A DNA stretch of 64,000 bases from Rhizobiales bacterium TNE-4 (lineage in GTDB: Bacteria > Pseudomonadota > Alphaproteobacteria > Rhizobiales > Beijerinckiaceae), in assembly GCA_019083985.1 (NCBI GenBank), contig JAHRCV010000001.1, positions 868,001 through 932,000 of the forward strand, written 5' to 3'. Positions 1 through 10,646 of this stretch are shown piece by piece. Numbering within the stretch: the stretch's first letter is position 1; each line of letters opens with the position of its first letter. Below the pieces are notes generated by a model that saw only the letters and a list, made by a program, of their open reading frames with translations, was not told the DNA's origin and ran no database searches. The position numbers and the translations under genes are program-made.

Positions 1-1
1 C

Positions 2-796
2 GAAAACATCATTCTCAAGCTGTTGCAGGCTTCCGACTACAATGTCGAACGCGCGCAGCGCGGCATCGTCTATATCGACGAGATCGACAAGATCTCGCGC
101 AAATCCGACAATCCGTCGATCACGCGCGACGTGTCGGGTGAAGGCGTGCAGCAGGCCCTTCTCAAGATCATGGAAGGGACGGTTGCGTCTGTGCCGCCGC
201 AAGGCGGGCGCAAGCATCCGCAGCAGGAATTCCTGCAAGTGGATACGACCAACATCCTATTCATTTGCGGTGGCGCATTTGCTGGGCTCGAGAAAATCAT
301 CTCGCAGCGTGGCAAGGGCACGTCGATCGGTTTCGGCGCCAAGGTTGAGGCACCGGATGATCGTCGCACGGGCGCTATCTTCCGCGAGACGGAGCCGGAA
401 GATTTGCTGAAGTTCGGGCTCATCCCGGAATTCGTCGGCCGTTTGCCGGTGATCGCGACATTGGAAGATCTCGACGAGCCCGCACTCAAGAAGATTCTCA
501 CCGAACCGAAGAACGCGCTGGTCAAGCAATATGCCCGCCTGTTCGAGATGGAAGATGTCGAACTCACCTTCACGGACGAGGCGGTCTCGCTGATCGCGCG
601 CAAGGCGATCGAGCGGAAGACCGGTGCCCGTGGCTTGCGCTCCATCATGGAAGGCATCCTGCTCGACACCATGTACGATCTGCCGAGCCTCGATGGCTGC
701 GAGCAGGTTGTCATCGGTCCGGAAGTGATCGAGGGCAAGGCGCGCCCGCTCTACATCTATTCCGACAAGGCTGGCGAAACCGCCACTTCGGCTTGA
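2..796 (+). CDS. clpX: ATP-dependent Clp protease ATP-binding subunit ClpX (5' truncated by window edge)
   Basis: AAA+ unfoldase that delivers substrates to the ClpP peptidase in the cytoplasm. Only the last ~264 residues are in the window; the zinc-binding domain and Walker A lie upstream. Visible are the Walker B segment [10 protein letters not shown], the conserved stretch [11 protein letters not shown], the [12 protein letters not shown] strand with the following loop, the sensor region [13 protein letters not shown], and the C-terminal small AAA+ subdomain ending in the [10 protein letters not shown] sensor-2 helix. The reading frame is open from base 2, so a later TTG at 23 is not a real start. 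lon follows 282 bp downstream, the usual clpX-lon order in this group. Identity is near certain from motif spacing. Confidence 0.97.
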   Translation, partial: ENIILKLLQASDYNVERAQRGIVYIDEIDKISRKSDNPSITRDVSGEGVQQALLKIMEGTVASVPPQGGRKHPQQEFLQVDTTNILFICGGAFAGLEKIISQRGKGTSIGFGAKVEAPDDRRTGAIFRETEPEDLLKFGLIPEFVGRLPVIATLEDLDEPALKKILTEPKNALVKQYARLFEMEDVELTFTDEAVSLIARKAIERKTGARGLRSIMEGILLDTMYDLPSLDGCEQVVIGPEVIEGKARPLYIYSDKAGETATSA

Positions 797-850
797 AGCC
801 ATGGCGCGGCGACCCGTTCTTAACGATCGCCGCGTATTCTTCCCCTGCTG

Positions 851-880
851 CTTGAAACAGGCGGTGGCGGGACCCATTTT
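851..880 (+). promoter_or_regulatory. Candidate sigma-32 (RpoH) heat-shock promoter of lon
   Basis: CTTGAAA at 851-857, a 15-nt spacer, then CCCATTTT at 873-880. This agrees closely with the sigma-32 consensus (CTTGAAA, 13-17 nt, CCCATNT). It lies in the clpX-lon gap about 200 bp before the lon start codon, and lon is a classical heat-shock gene, so placement and sequence agree. Not experimentally shown; the predicted transcript would carry a leader of roughly 190 nt. Confidence 0.65.
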
Positions 881-978
881 CAATGTGTTGCCAGATTGCT
901 CATGAGCGAAATGGGCTCAGGGCGCGATCCAGACCCAAGAGATCGCGTGGAGCGTTTTGCGAGGATCTGACAGCACTG

Positions 979-1016
979 CCGGCCCGCCCTGTCCACCCCC
1001 GGAACAGGGCCGCCGG
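979..1016 (+). other. Stem-loop in the lon leader
   Basis: GCCCTGT at 986-992 pairs perfectly with ACAGGGC at 1004-1010 across an 11-nt loop, and CCGGC (979-983) can extend it with GCCGG (1012-1016). No T-run follows, so it is not a canonical intrinsic terminator. It would lie in the leader of a transcript from the upstream heat-shock promoter. Function unknown. Confidence 0.4.
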
Positions 1017-1078
1017 ACCACCATCGAAGCGGCGACATTTCCCGTGCTGCGTTCGATGACACAAAGGACAGTATATCC

Positions 1079-3499
<2,421 letters not shown>

Positions 3500-3519
3500 G
3501 GCGCTTCCACCGACGCCTT

Positions 3520-3621
3520 CATGGTGAGGAGGCCGCAACGCGGCTGTCTCAAACCACGAGGGCGGGCTTTAAGTCCACCTCGTCCTTCGCGATGCGGCTT
3601 CGCCGCTCCTCAGGATGAGGT
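3520..3621. repeat. Palindromic intergenic repeat (REP/BIME-like), two hairpin units
   Basis: Two dyad units lie head to tail after lon. Unit 1 (3520-3562) starts CATGGTGAGGAG, has the inner stem GCCGC/GCGGC and ends CCACGAGG. Unit 2 (3577-3621) is framed by ACCTC and GAGGT with inner GCGG/CCGC and a TCCT/AGGA step. Single-unit relatives with the same skeleton (CCTCATGGTTCGAGAC ... CTCCTCAG) recur in Hyphomicrobiales genomes; a second copy is in this window at 50076-50124. The frame open across 3521-3811 is a by-product of the repeat and the tRNA and is not called a gene. Confidence 0.7.
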
Positions 3622-3633
3622 GGAAGAAACGCT

Positions 3634-3665
3634 CACCCCCGGTTTCCGCCGGGGGTGTTTGTTTG
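3634..3665 (+). terminator. Intrinsic terminator of lon
   Basis: Perfect 9-bp stem CACCCCCGG (3634-3642) / CCGGGGGTG (3649-3657) with a 6-nt loop, followed by TTTGTTTG. It sits 135 bp after the lon stop and before tRNA-Val, insulating the tRNA from lon transcription. Confidence 0.85.
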
Positions 3666-3718
3666 GACCATGTTTTGGGTTCCACCGGCGCGAAAAATCG
3701 ATTAAGACGCGCGGGTCA

Positions 3719-3794
3719 GGGCGGTTAGCTCAGTTGGTAGAGCATCTCGTTTACACCGAGAGGGTCGGCGGTTCGAGCCCGTCACCGCCCACCA
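3719..3794 (+). tRNA. tRNA-Val (anticodon TAC)
   Basis: Cloverleaf of 76 nt including an encoded CCA. Acceptor stem GGGCGGT (3719-3725) pairs with ACCGCCC (3784-3790). The D-loop has AGCTCAGTTGGTAGAG, the anticodon stem-loop is TCTCG-TTTACAC-CGAGA with anticodon TAC, and the T-arm has GGTTCGAGCCC. Discriminator base is A, then CCA. No integrase or duplicated 3' end is nearby, so there is no sign of it acting as an attachment site. Confidence 0.97.
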
Positions 3795-3903
3795 TCATCC
3801 TTCCAGCATGAGAATCGATTGAGCGCTTGCGGCTTGCCGCGGCAACGCCGACACTCGACACCGCGCCCCTTTGATCCCGGCGCCGATTGCAAGGACCGCG
3901 GCC

Positions 3904-4893
3904 ATGAAGATCCTCCGTGCCCTGTTCCTGTTGCTTCTTGCGTTTCTCTCGCCCGCCTTGGCTGATGAAGTGACGCTTGTGCCTGTTGAGTTTTCACCGG
4001 GGCAATCGTCTGTTGTCATCAAGGGCAGCATCAAAGGCCATCAGTCGATCTCTTATACGCTGGGTGCAGAAGCCGGGCAGGTCTTGCGCATCATGTTGCG
4101 CGCCAAAGGGGCCACGTCATTCAATCTTTATGCGCCTGGTCGAAAGCTGGGCGATGAAGCGCTTGCGATTGGTGAGTTGAATGATCAACGCTTTGAAGGC
4201 GTGTTGCCGCAATCGGGCGTCTATACGATCAATGTGTTTCTCAATCGTGCGGCGGCACGGCGTCAGGAGACAAGTCGCTTCACGCTTGAGTTAGCGTTGC
4301 CGAAGAAGGCGGCTTTGAATGCGCCGGTGGCAAATGATTTTGCGGATGGTCTGCAAGGTGGGCCGGATTTTTGGCGCGTGACGGCGGGGACCAATCCGGC
4401 TGCGATGCGCAAGGCGCCGTCTGCACAAGCCAATATTGTGATACAATTTGATGAAGGTGCGATGTTACGCAATCGTGGCTGCCGCATGGTGGACGGTGTG
4501 CGTTGGTGTCAGGTTGAATTTCCCGGTGATGCATCCGCCGTCGGGTGGATGCGTGGCACGCGTTTGCGTGAAGGCGCGCCACCGGCAGGTGATGCGCTGG
4601 TGCCGGGCACCCTGTTTCATGCCACGGGAACAGTTCCTTGCGCGTTGGCGCAAGGCCAGCCGGTGATGCCGTGTCGCTTTGGTGTGGTGCGACAAGGATC
4701 GGGACGCGCTGCGGTGACTATCTTTCTGCCGGGTGGCACGGAGCGCATCATCCGTTTTGAGAATGGAGTGCCATCCTCTGCCGATACAACGGCCACGGTG
4801 CGTTTATCCTTTACACGCAGAGCCGATCTGTTTCTGATCTCGATCAATGCAGAACGATACGAGATTCCGCAGGCCGTTGTGAATGGCGGTTAA
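3904..4893 (+). CDS. Exported SH3-like domain protein of unknown function
   Basis: No confident family name. The ATG at 3904 is chosen because it directly starts a signal peptide (MKILRALFLLLLAFLSPALA, likely cleavage before DEV) and follows an AAGGACC ribosome site; an upstream in-frame start at 3871 would bury the signal. The mature protein of about 309 residues has an N-terminal beta-rich region resembling secreted PPC- or lysozyme-inhibitor-type sandwiches (residues ~20-145), a bacterial SH3-like segment (~165-225, with cysteines around GCRMVDGVRWCQVE), and a C-terminal beta domain (~235-325, PCALAQGQPVMPC). Likely periplasmic. It lies between tRNA-Val and a metal ATPase, which gives little functional context. 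Confidence 0.75.
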   Translation: MKILRALFLLLLAFLSPALADEVTLVPVEFSPGQSSVVIKGSIKGHQSISYTLGAEAGQVLRIMLRAKGATSFNLYAPGRKLGDEALAIGELNDQRFEGVLPQSGVYTINVFLNRAAARRQETSRFTLELALPKKAALNAPVANDFADGLQGGPDFWRVTAGTNPAAMRKAPSAQANIVIQFDEGAMLRNRGCRMVDGVRWCQVEFPGDASAVGWMRGTRLREGAPPAGDALVPGTLFHATGTVPCALAQGQPVMPCRFGVVRQGSGRAAVTIFLPGGTERIIRFENGVPSSADTTATVRLSFTRRADLFLISINAERYEIPQAVVNGG

Positions 4894-4931
4894 GTTGAAA
4901 GGCGCGCTTTCGCGCGTATGTGCAGGCGAAG

Positions 4932-6785
4932 ATGGATTTTGAGCGTTTTGTCCGGTTGGGCCTGTTGTTCACGGCATTGGCGACACTTGTGCTTGGCGGC
5001 GTCTTTCATGCGCAGGGGCTGACGGATTATGCCGCGCGGGCCTTTGCAACCGGAACGGCGATTGTTCTGGCTTCGCTTGTCATCGATGTGATCCGCTCGC
5101 TCGCCAAGGGCGAGGTTGGGCTTGATCTTGTTGCGCTCGCCTCGATGGCTGGTTGTTTGTTCATCGGCGAATATCTTGCGGGCAATGTCGTCGCCTTGAT
5201 GCTGACTGGCGGGCAGATGCTGGAAGATTATGCCCGTGCCCGCGCCCGTCGCGAGATGACAGCGCTTTTGTCGCGCGCGCCGCGCAGTGCCCAGCGATAT
5301 GAGCAGGGCGGGCTGAGAGAGGTGCCGATCGAGGCGATCAAGCCGGGCGATCTCTTGCTGGTCCGGCCGGGCGAAACGGTGCCGGTGGATGGGCTCGTCT
5401 CCGATGGCGCGCGCGCCATGGTCGATGAGGCGGCGCTCACGGGGGAATCGATTCCCGTCGCGAAGGAGCCGGGTGATCCGGTGATGAGCGGCTCGGTGAA
5501 TGAGGGCGGTGCCTTCGACCTGACCGCGACCGCGACCGCCGCCCGCTCCACTTATGCCGGGATCGTGCGGCTCGTTGAAAGCGCGCAGGATTCAAAAGCG
5601 CCGATGTCCCGGCTGGCTGACCGTTACGCCCTCGGCTTTCTGGCGGTGACGCTCGCTTTGTCGGCGGCTGCCTATGTGATCGGCGGGGAGATTAGGGCGT
5701 TGGCGGTGCTTGTTGTCGCCACCCCCTGTCCGTTGATCCTCGCCGTACCAGTCGCCATCGTCTCAGGCATGTCGCGGGCGGCCAAACGCGGCGTCCTCGT
5801 CAAGAATGGCGGCGCGCTTGAAGCCATGGCGCAGGTTCGGGTGCTGTGCCTCGACAAGACGGGGACTTTGACCTCCGGAGATCCGGTGCTGGTCTCGGTC
5901 GAGACGGCGCCGGGGCGCGATACGGATGCCATGTTGGCTTTAGCGGGGGCTCTGGCGCAGGGCTCTTCCCATGTCGTTTCGGTGGCTGTTACGGCGGCTG
6001 CCCGGGCCAAAGCCCTGTCCCTGCCTGTGCCGCGTGACGTTGATGAGCATGCAGGAGCCGGGATTACCGGCCATGTCGATGGGCTGCGGCTGGCGCTGGG
6101 GGAGAAGGATTTCGTTCTTGATGGCGCGCCGGTACCCGATTGGGCTCACGGTGCACAGGCCGGGCGGGATGAGGGGGGCCTGTTGGTCTTCCTCGCCATC
6201 AATGGGGAAGCCGCCGCCATGCTGCGGTTTGAGGACCCGAGGCGGCCCGATGCCGCAGCCAGCCTTGAGGCGGCCCGGGCGGCGGGCGTCAATCGCATCG
6301 TGATAATCACCGGCGACCGGCTGAGCGTCGCTAAACGGGTCTCTGAGGGCTTGCCGATCGATCGGATCGTGGCCGGGGTGACGCCGCAGGGCAAGGTTGA
6401 GGCCGTTGCGGAGGAAAGCGCGCATGGCACGGCGATGATGGTCGGCGACGGGGTCAATGACGCCCCCGCGCTGGCGGCCGCCCAAGTGGGGGTGGCGCTT
6501 GGGGCACGTGGCGCGACCGCCTCATCCGAAGCCGCTGATGTGGTCGTGCTGGTCGATTCGCTTGCCCGTATTCCGGAAGGTTTGCGAATTGCACAGAGGG
6601 CGTTCGGCCTTGCCCGCCAGAGCGTGCTTGTCGGATTGGGGTTGTCGCTTGCTGGCATGACGGCAGCGCTTCTGGGCTATCTGACCCCGCTCGCCGGAGC
6701 GCTTCTGCAAGAAGCCATCGACGTTGCCGTCATTCTGAATGCTTTGCGCGCGCTGTCGGGTGAAAATTCCGTCCGCCGGCATTGA
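4932..6785 (+). CDS. Heavy-metal-translocating P-type ATPase (P1B family)
   Basis: Inner-membrane pump that exports a metal ion at the cost of ATP. Hallmarks are the actuator loop TGES, the membrane motif ATPCPLIL in the metal-binding helix, the phosphorylation motif DKTGTLTS (D308 counted from this start), and the hinge VGDGVNDAPA. Length is about 617 residues. There is no N-terminal CXXC metal-binding domain: the chain begins within a few residues of the first membrane helix. TPC in place of CPC argues against a classical CopA copper exporter; the metal is not predictable here. Start is uncertain between GTG 4920 and ATG 4932; the latter has a weak AGGCG site. The stop codon overlaps the -35 box of the tRNA-Asp promoter. 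Confidence 0.9.
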   Translation: MDFERFVRLGLLFTALATLVLGGVFHAQGLTDYAARAFATGTAIVLASLVIDVIRSLAKGEVGLDLVALASMAGCLFIGEYLAGNVVALMLTGGQMLEDYARARARREMTALLSRAPRSAQRYEQGGLREVPIEAIKPGDLLLVRPGETVPVDGLVSDGARAMVDEAALTGESIPVAKEPGDPVMSGSVNEGGAFDLTATATAARSTYAGIVRLVESAQDSKAPMSRLADRYALGFLAVTLALSAAAYVIGGEIRALAVLVVATPCPLILAVPVAIVSGMSRAAKRGVLVKNGGALEAMAQVRVLCLDKTGTLTSGDPVLVSVETAPGRDTDAMLALAGALAQGSSHVVSVAVTAAARAKALSLPVPRDVDEHAGAGITGHVDGLRLALGEKDFVLDGAPVPDWAHGAQAGRDEGGLLVFLAINGEAAAMLRFEDPRRPDAAASLEAARAAGVNRIVIITGDRLSVAKRVSEGLPIDRIVAGVTPQGKVEAVAEESAHGTAMMVGDGVNDAPALAAAQVGVALGARGATASSEAADVVVLVDSLARIPEGLRIAQRAFGLARQSVLVGLGLSLAGMTAALLGYLTPLAGALLQEAIDVAVILNALRALSGENSVRRH

Positions 6786-6810
6786 CAGGGAAGGGCCGCT
6801 CCCTTAATCC
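6782..6810 (+). promoter_or_regulatory. Promoter of tRNA-Asp
   Basis: A consensus -35 TTGACA at 6782-6787 overlaps the stop codon of the upstream ATPase gene. After a 17-nt spacer comes a weak -10, TAATCC, at 6805-6810. The predicted start is near 6817, about 25 nt before the mature tRNA. The same -10 hexamer and spacing occur in the candidate ncRNA promoter at 25094-25122. Confidence 0.55.
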
Positions 6811-6841
6811 CGCAGCCACGCAAGCGGTTTTGGCCGCCTAC

Positions 6842-6918
<77 letters not shown>

Positions 6919-7016
6919 TTTTCAGCAATCATGAAATGGCCGCTTTTATTGCCGATGATGGCTATCGTCGGCGCAAGCTTTCGACGATTTGACGGGGCAT
7001 ATCAGGGCCCTTCCGG

Positions 7017-7044
7017 CTTGCGCCGCATCCAATCTCATTATAAG
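7017..7044 (+). promoter_or_regulatory. Possible nuo operon promoter
   Basis: CTTGCG at 7017-7022, a 16-nt spacer, then TATAAG at 7039-7044, about 137 bp before nuoA. It is the best housekeeping-type match in the 263-bp gap between tRNA-Asp and nuoA. The rest of the gap is GC-rich and shows no gene. This is a pattern match only. Confidence 0.35.
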
Positions 7045-7181
7045 CCTCGCTCCGCGTCGCCACCCCGATGCAGCGGAGATTCCCCCGGTTTTGCCCGTGG
7101 TTTCGACGCGCTCCCGCGGGCGGCTGCGCCCAAGGAAACCGGATCGCCGGGGGGCGATGGGTTCCACGGGGGATGGTTCAA

Positions 7182-7547
7182 ATGCAAAGTCTGCTTGCAG
7201 ATTATCTGCCGCTCGTCGTCTTTATCGGCGTCGCGCTTGTGATCGGCCTCGCGCTCCTCGTCGCGCCTTTCATCATCGCCTATGCCAAGCCCGATCCGGA
7301 AAAACTGTCCGCCTATGAATGCGGCTTCAACGCATTCGACGATGCGCGCATGAAATTCGACGTGCGCTTCTATCTCGTCTCCATCCTTTTCATCATCTTC
7401 GATCTGGAAGTGGCGTTCCTCTTCCCGTGGGCTGTCGCGTTCAAGGAAGTGGGCGTGTTCGGCTTCTGGTCGATGATGGTGTTTCTCGGCGTGTTGACCG
7501 TCGGGTTCATTTACGAATGGCGCAAGGGAGCCCTCGAATGGGATTGA
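7182..7547 (+). CDS. nuoA: NADH-quinone oxidoreductase subunit A
   Basis: Membrane subunit of complex I at the junction of the peripheral and membrane arms. 121 residues and three predicted helices, with the family signature [20 protein letters not shown] followed by [19 protein letters not shown]. The start at 7182 ([10 protein letters not shown]) matches the usual length and has GGGGGA about 9 nt upstream; ATG 7173 is an alternative adding three residues. The longer open frame back to 7068 lacks a ribosome site. It opens the nuoA-N operon and overlaps nuoB. Confidence 0.96.
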   Translation: MQSLLADYLPLVVFIGVALVIGLALLVAPFIIAYAKPDPEKLSAYECGFNAFDDARMKFDVRFYLVSILFIIFDLEVAFLFPWAVAFKEVGVFGFWSMMVFLGVLTVGFIYEWRKGALEWD

Positions 7548-8119
7548 CCTCCGACCAGGGAACGCTCGTCGCTCCCGCTCCGCGCGGCATCATCGATCCG
7601 AATACCGGCAAGCCTGTCGGCGCGAACGATCCGTTCTTCAACGGCTTGAATGATGAATTGTCCGACAAGGGCTTTCTCGTCACTTCGACCGACGATCTCA
7701 TCCAATGGGCACGCACAGGCTCCCTAATGTGGATGACGTTCGGTCTTGCTTGCTGCGCCGTCGAAATGATGCAGCTCTCGATGCCGCGTTATGATGTCGA
7801 GCGTTTCGGCTTTGCACCGCGCGCGTCGCCGCGCCAATCCGACGTGATGATCGTCGCCGGCACGCTAACCAACAAGATGGCGCCGGCTTTGCGCAAGGTC
7901 TACGACCAGATGCCCGAGCCACGTTATGTGATCTCGATGGGCAGCTGCGCCAATGGCGGTGGCTATTATCATTATTCCTACGCGGTGGTGCGCGGCTGCG
8001 ACCGTATCGTGCCGGTCGATGTCTATGTGCCGGGTTGCCCGCCAACCGCTGAAGCGTTGCTCTACGGTGTTCTGCTCTTGCAGAAGAAAATTCGCCGTAT
8101 CGGCACGATCGAGCGCTGA
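7538..8119 (+). CDS. nuoB: NADH-quinone oxidoreductase subunit B
   Basis: Peripheral-arm subunit carrying terminal [4Fe-4S] cluster N2, which hands electrons to quinone. All four ligands are present: the tandem C72-C73 in LACCAVEM, C137 in [12 protein letters not shown] and C167 in VPGCPPT. Length is 193 residues. The start is internal to a longer open frame and was chosen because GGAG lies 8-10 nt upstream and the product then has normal length. Its first 10 bases overlap the end of nuoA, suggesting translational coupling. Confidence 0.97.
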   Translation: MGLTSDQGTLVAPAPRGIIDPNTGKPVGANDPFFNGLNDELSDKGFLVTSTDDLIQWARTGSLMWMTFGLACCAVEMMQLSMPRYDVERFGFAPRASPRQSDVMIVAGTLTNKMAPALRKVYDQMPEPRYVISMGSCANGGGYYHYSYAVVRGCDRIVPVDVYVPGCPPTAEALLYGVLLLQKKIRRIGTIER

Positions 8120-8128
8120 GGTTTTGCG

Positions 8129-8728
8129 ATGAACAGAATCGAGAATCTCAGCGATATTCTGTCGGCGGGTCTAGCGGGAGCTGTGCTGGCCGTTGACGCG
8201 CATGTCGATATGGATTGTGTCGTCGTCAAGGCCGATCGCCTCGTCGATGTGATGCGGTTTTTGAGCACCGATCCGCGCTTGATCTTTGTCAATTTCACTG
8301 ATCTGTGCGGTGCGGATTATCCGGCACGTGAACAGCGCTTCGAGGTGGTGATCCATCTCCTGTCGCCGAAGCACAATGCGCGCATCCGCGTGAAGACCAT
8401 GGTGGACGAGCGGACGCCAGTGCCGTCAATCGTCTCCGTCTTTCCGTCGGCCGATTGGTTCGAACGTGAAGCCTACGACATGTACGGCATTCTGTTCACC
8501 GGCCATCCGGATCTGCGCCGTCTTCTCACCGATTACGGTTTCGAAGGCTATCCGCTGCGCAAGGATTTCCCGCTCACCGGTTATGTCGAAGTCCGCTATG
8601 ACGACGAAGCCAAGCGCGTTGTTTATGAGCCGGTGAAGCTGACGCAGGAATTCCGCGCGTTCGATTTTCTCTCGCCATGGGAAGGCACGGATTATGTGCT
8701 GCCGGGCGATGAAAAGGCGAAGTCATGA
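8129..8728 (+). CDS. nuoC: NADH-quinone oxidoreductase subunit C
   Basis: 30-kDa peripheral-arm subunit of complex I, a structural partner of NuoD at the quinone site. 199 residues. Family signature near the C-terminus: [31 protein letters not shown] is present at about 108-140 (seen as [11 protein letters not shown], then [11 protein letters not shown]). NuoC and NuoD are separate here, not fused as in enterobacteria. The stop overlaps the nuoD start (ATGA). Confidence 0.96.
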   Translation: MNRIENLSDILSAGLAGAVLAVDAHVDMDCVVVKADRLVDVMRFLSTDPRLIFVNFTDLCGADYPAREQRFEVVIHLLSPKHNARIRVKTMVDERTPVPSIVSVFPSADWFEREAYDMYGILFTGHPDLRRLLTDYGFEGYPLRKDFPLTGYVEVRYDDEAKRVVYEPVKLTQEFRAFDFLSPWEGTDYVLPGDEKAKS

Positions 8729-9915
8729 CCGAGCACGATATCCGCAATTTCTCGATCAATTTCGGTCCGCAGCATCCGGCCGCGCATGGCGTGCTTCGCC
8801 TTGTGCTCGAGCTTGATGGTGAAGTCGTCGAACGCGTCGATCCGCATATTGGTTTGCTCCATCGCGGCACCGAAAAGCTGATCGAAGCGAAGACCTATTT
8901 GCAGGCCATGCCCTATTTCGATCGGCTCGATTATGTCGCGCCGATGAATCAGGAACATGCCTGGTGGCTGGCCGTTGAAAAGCTGCTCGGTCTCGAAGTG
9001 CCGAAGCGTGGCCAATTGATCCGCGTGCTCTATTCGGAAATCGGCCGCATCCTGTCGCATCTTCTGAACGTGACGACACAGGCGATGGACGTCGGCGCGC
9101 TCACCCCGCCGCTCTGGGGCTTCGAAGAGCGCGAAAAGCTGATGATGTTTTATGAGCGCGCGTCCGGCTCGCGCATGCATGCGGCTTATTTCCGTCCGGG
9201 TGGCGTGCATCAGGATCTGCCGCCGGCGCTCATCGATGATATCGAAGCATGGTGCGATCCGTTCCTGCAGGTCTGTGATGATCTCGAAGGGCTTCTGACC
9301 GATAACCGCATCTTCAAGCAACGCAATGTTGATATCGGCGTCGTCGATCTCGACACGTGCTGGAAGTGGGGCTTCTCAGGCGTGATGGTGCGCGGTTCAG
9401 GCGCGCCGTGGGATCTGCGCAAGTCGCAGCCCTATGAATGCTATGAAGAGCTCGAATTCGATATTCCGATCGGCAAGCATGGCGATTGCTACGACCGTTA
9501 CTGCATCCGCATGGAAGAGATGCGGCAATCGGTCCGCATCATGAAGCAGTGCATCGCCAAGCTGCGCGCGCCGGAAGGGCAGGGTGCCTTTGTTGCCAAT
9601 GATGGCAAGGTCGTGCCGCCCAAGCGCGAATTCATGAAGAAGTCGATGGAAGGTCTGATCCATCACTTCAAGCTCTACACCGAAGGTTTCCACGTGCCGG
9701 CCGGCGATGTGTATGCCGCCGTCGAAGCGCCGAAGGGCGAATTCGGCGTCTATCTCGTGTCGGATGGAACCAATAAGCCGTATCGCGGGCGCATTCGTGC
9801 GCCCGGTTTCGCCCATTTGCAGGCGATGGACTTCATGTGCCGCGGACACATGCTGGCGGACGTGTCCGCCATTCTGGGTTCGCTCGATATCGTGTTCGGA
9901 GAAGTTGACCGCTGA
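8725..9915 (+). CDS. nuoD: NADH-quinone oxidoreductase subunit D
   Basis: 49-kDa subunit forming the quinone cavity with NuoB; evolutionarily related to [NiFe]-hydrogenase large subunits, though without metal ligands. 396 residues, normal. Visible motifs: [22 protein letters not shown] near the N-terminus (quinone-site loop), [12 protein letters not shown], and the C-terminal DIVFGEVDR. The ATG overlaps the nuoC stop by 4 bp. Confidence 0.97.
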   Translation: MTEHDIRNFSINFGPQHPAAHGVLRLVLELDGEVVERVDPHIGLLHRGTEKLIEAKTYLQAMPYFDRLDYVAPMNQEHAWWLAVEKLLGLEVPKRGQLIRVLYSEIGRILSHLLNVTTQAMDVGALTPPLWGFEEREKLMMFYERASGSRMHAAYFRPGGVHQDLPPALIDDIEAWCDPFLQVCDDLEGLLTDNRIFKQRNVDIGVVDLDTCWKWGFSGVMVRGSGAPWDLRKSQPYECYEELEFDIPIGKHGDCYDRYCIRMEEMRQSVRIMKQCIAKLRAPEGQGAFVANDGKVVPPKREFMKKSMEGLIHHFKLYTEGFHVPAGDVYAAVEAPKGEFGVYLVSDGTNKPYRGRIRAPGFAHLQAMDFMCRGHMLADVSAILGSLDIVFGEVDR

Positions 9916-9947
9916 TTTCTGTCAGCGGTCCGAGAAGGGACTGACCG

Positions 9948-10643
9948 ATGGCCGTTCGCAGGCTCGCGCCCGACAATATCCAGCCGGAAAGCTTCGCTTT
10001 CACGCCTGAGAATTTGGCTTGGGCCCAGACCGTGATCGCGCGTTATCCGGAAGGCCGGCAGGCCTCCGCCGTGATTCCGCTGTTGTGGCGCGCGCAAGAG
10101 CAGCACGATTATTGGGTGCCGCGCGCGGCCATCGAATATGTCGCGCAGATGCTCGGCATGGCGAAAATCCGCGTGATGGAAGTTGCGACCTTCTACACGA
10201 TGTTCAACCTTGAACCGGTCGGCAAACATTTCGTGCAGCTTTGCGGCACGACGCCATGCCGCCTCCGCGGTGCCGACAAATTGATCGATGTCTGCCACGA
10301 AGTGATGGGCGAACAACGGCATGTAACAGCCGATGGTCAATTGTCGTGGCTTGAAGTCGAATGTTTGGGCTCGTGCTGCAATGCGCCGATGGCTCAAATC
10401 AACAATGATTATTATGAAGATCTGACACCGGATAATTTCCGCAAGCTGCTCGACGATCTGCGTCATGGCCGCCCGGTGAAGAAGGGCTCGCAAGTCGGTC
10501 GTGTTTCGTCCGAGCCGGAAGGCGGGCCGTTCACGCTGACCGATCCGAAGCTTTATGATGGCTCGGTGGTGGGCGCGTGGAAGAAGCGCTTTGATGAAGC
10601 GCCTGCACCAAGCGCCGGTTCCAATCCCGAAAAGAAGGCGTGA
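9948..10643 (+). CDS. nuoE: NADH-quinone oxidoreductase subunit E
   Basis: 24-kDa subunit with a thioredoxin-like fold holding [2Fe-2S] cluster N1a in the NADH-dehydrogenase module. 231 residues. The cluster cysteines are seen in QLCGTTPC and ECLGSCCNAP, preceded by the helical region VMEVATFYTMFNLEPVG. The last ~50 residues form a tail rich in G, P, S and A that many homologues in other phyla lack, but which is common in Hyphomicrobiales. AAGGGA precedes the ATG. Confidence 0.96.
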   Translation: MAVRRLAPDNIQPESFAFTPENLAWAQTVIARYPEGRQASAVIPLLWRAQEQHDYWVPRAAIEYVAQMLGMAKIRVMEVATFYTMFNLEPVGKHFVQLCGTTPCRLRGADKLIDVCHEVMGEQRHVTADGQLSWLEVECLGSCCNAPMAQINNDYYEDLTPDNFRKLLDDLRHGRPVKKGSQVGRVSSEPEGGPFTLTDPKLYDGSVVGAWKKRFDEAPAPSAGSNPEKKA

Positions 10644-10646
10644 ACG

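Noticed and set aside
3521-3811. 96-residue plus-strand frame over the lon 3' region
   Set aside because: It runs through a palindromic repeat, the lon terminator and all of tRNA-Val, so it is not a protein gene.
6791-6805. AAGGG/CCCTT hairpin after the metal ATPase as a terminator
   Set aside because: Only 5 bp, no T-run, and it lies inside the spacer of the tRNA-Asp promoter.
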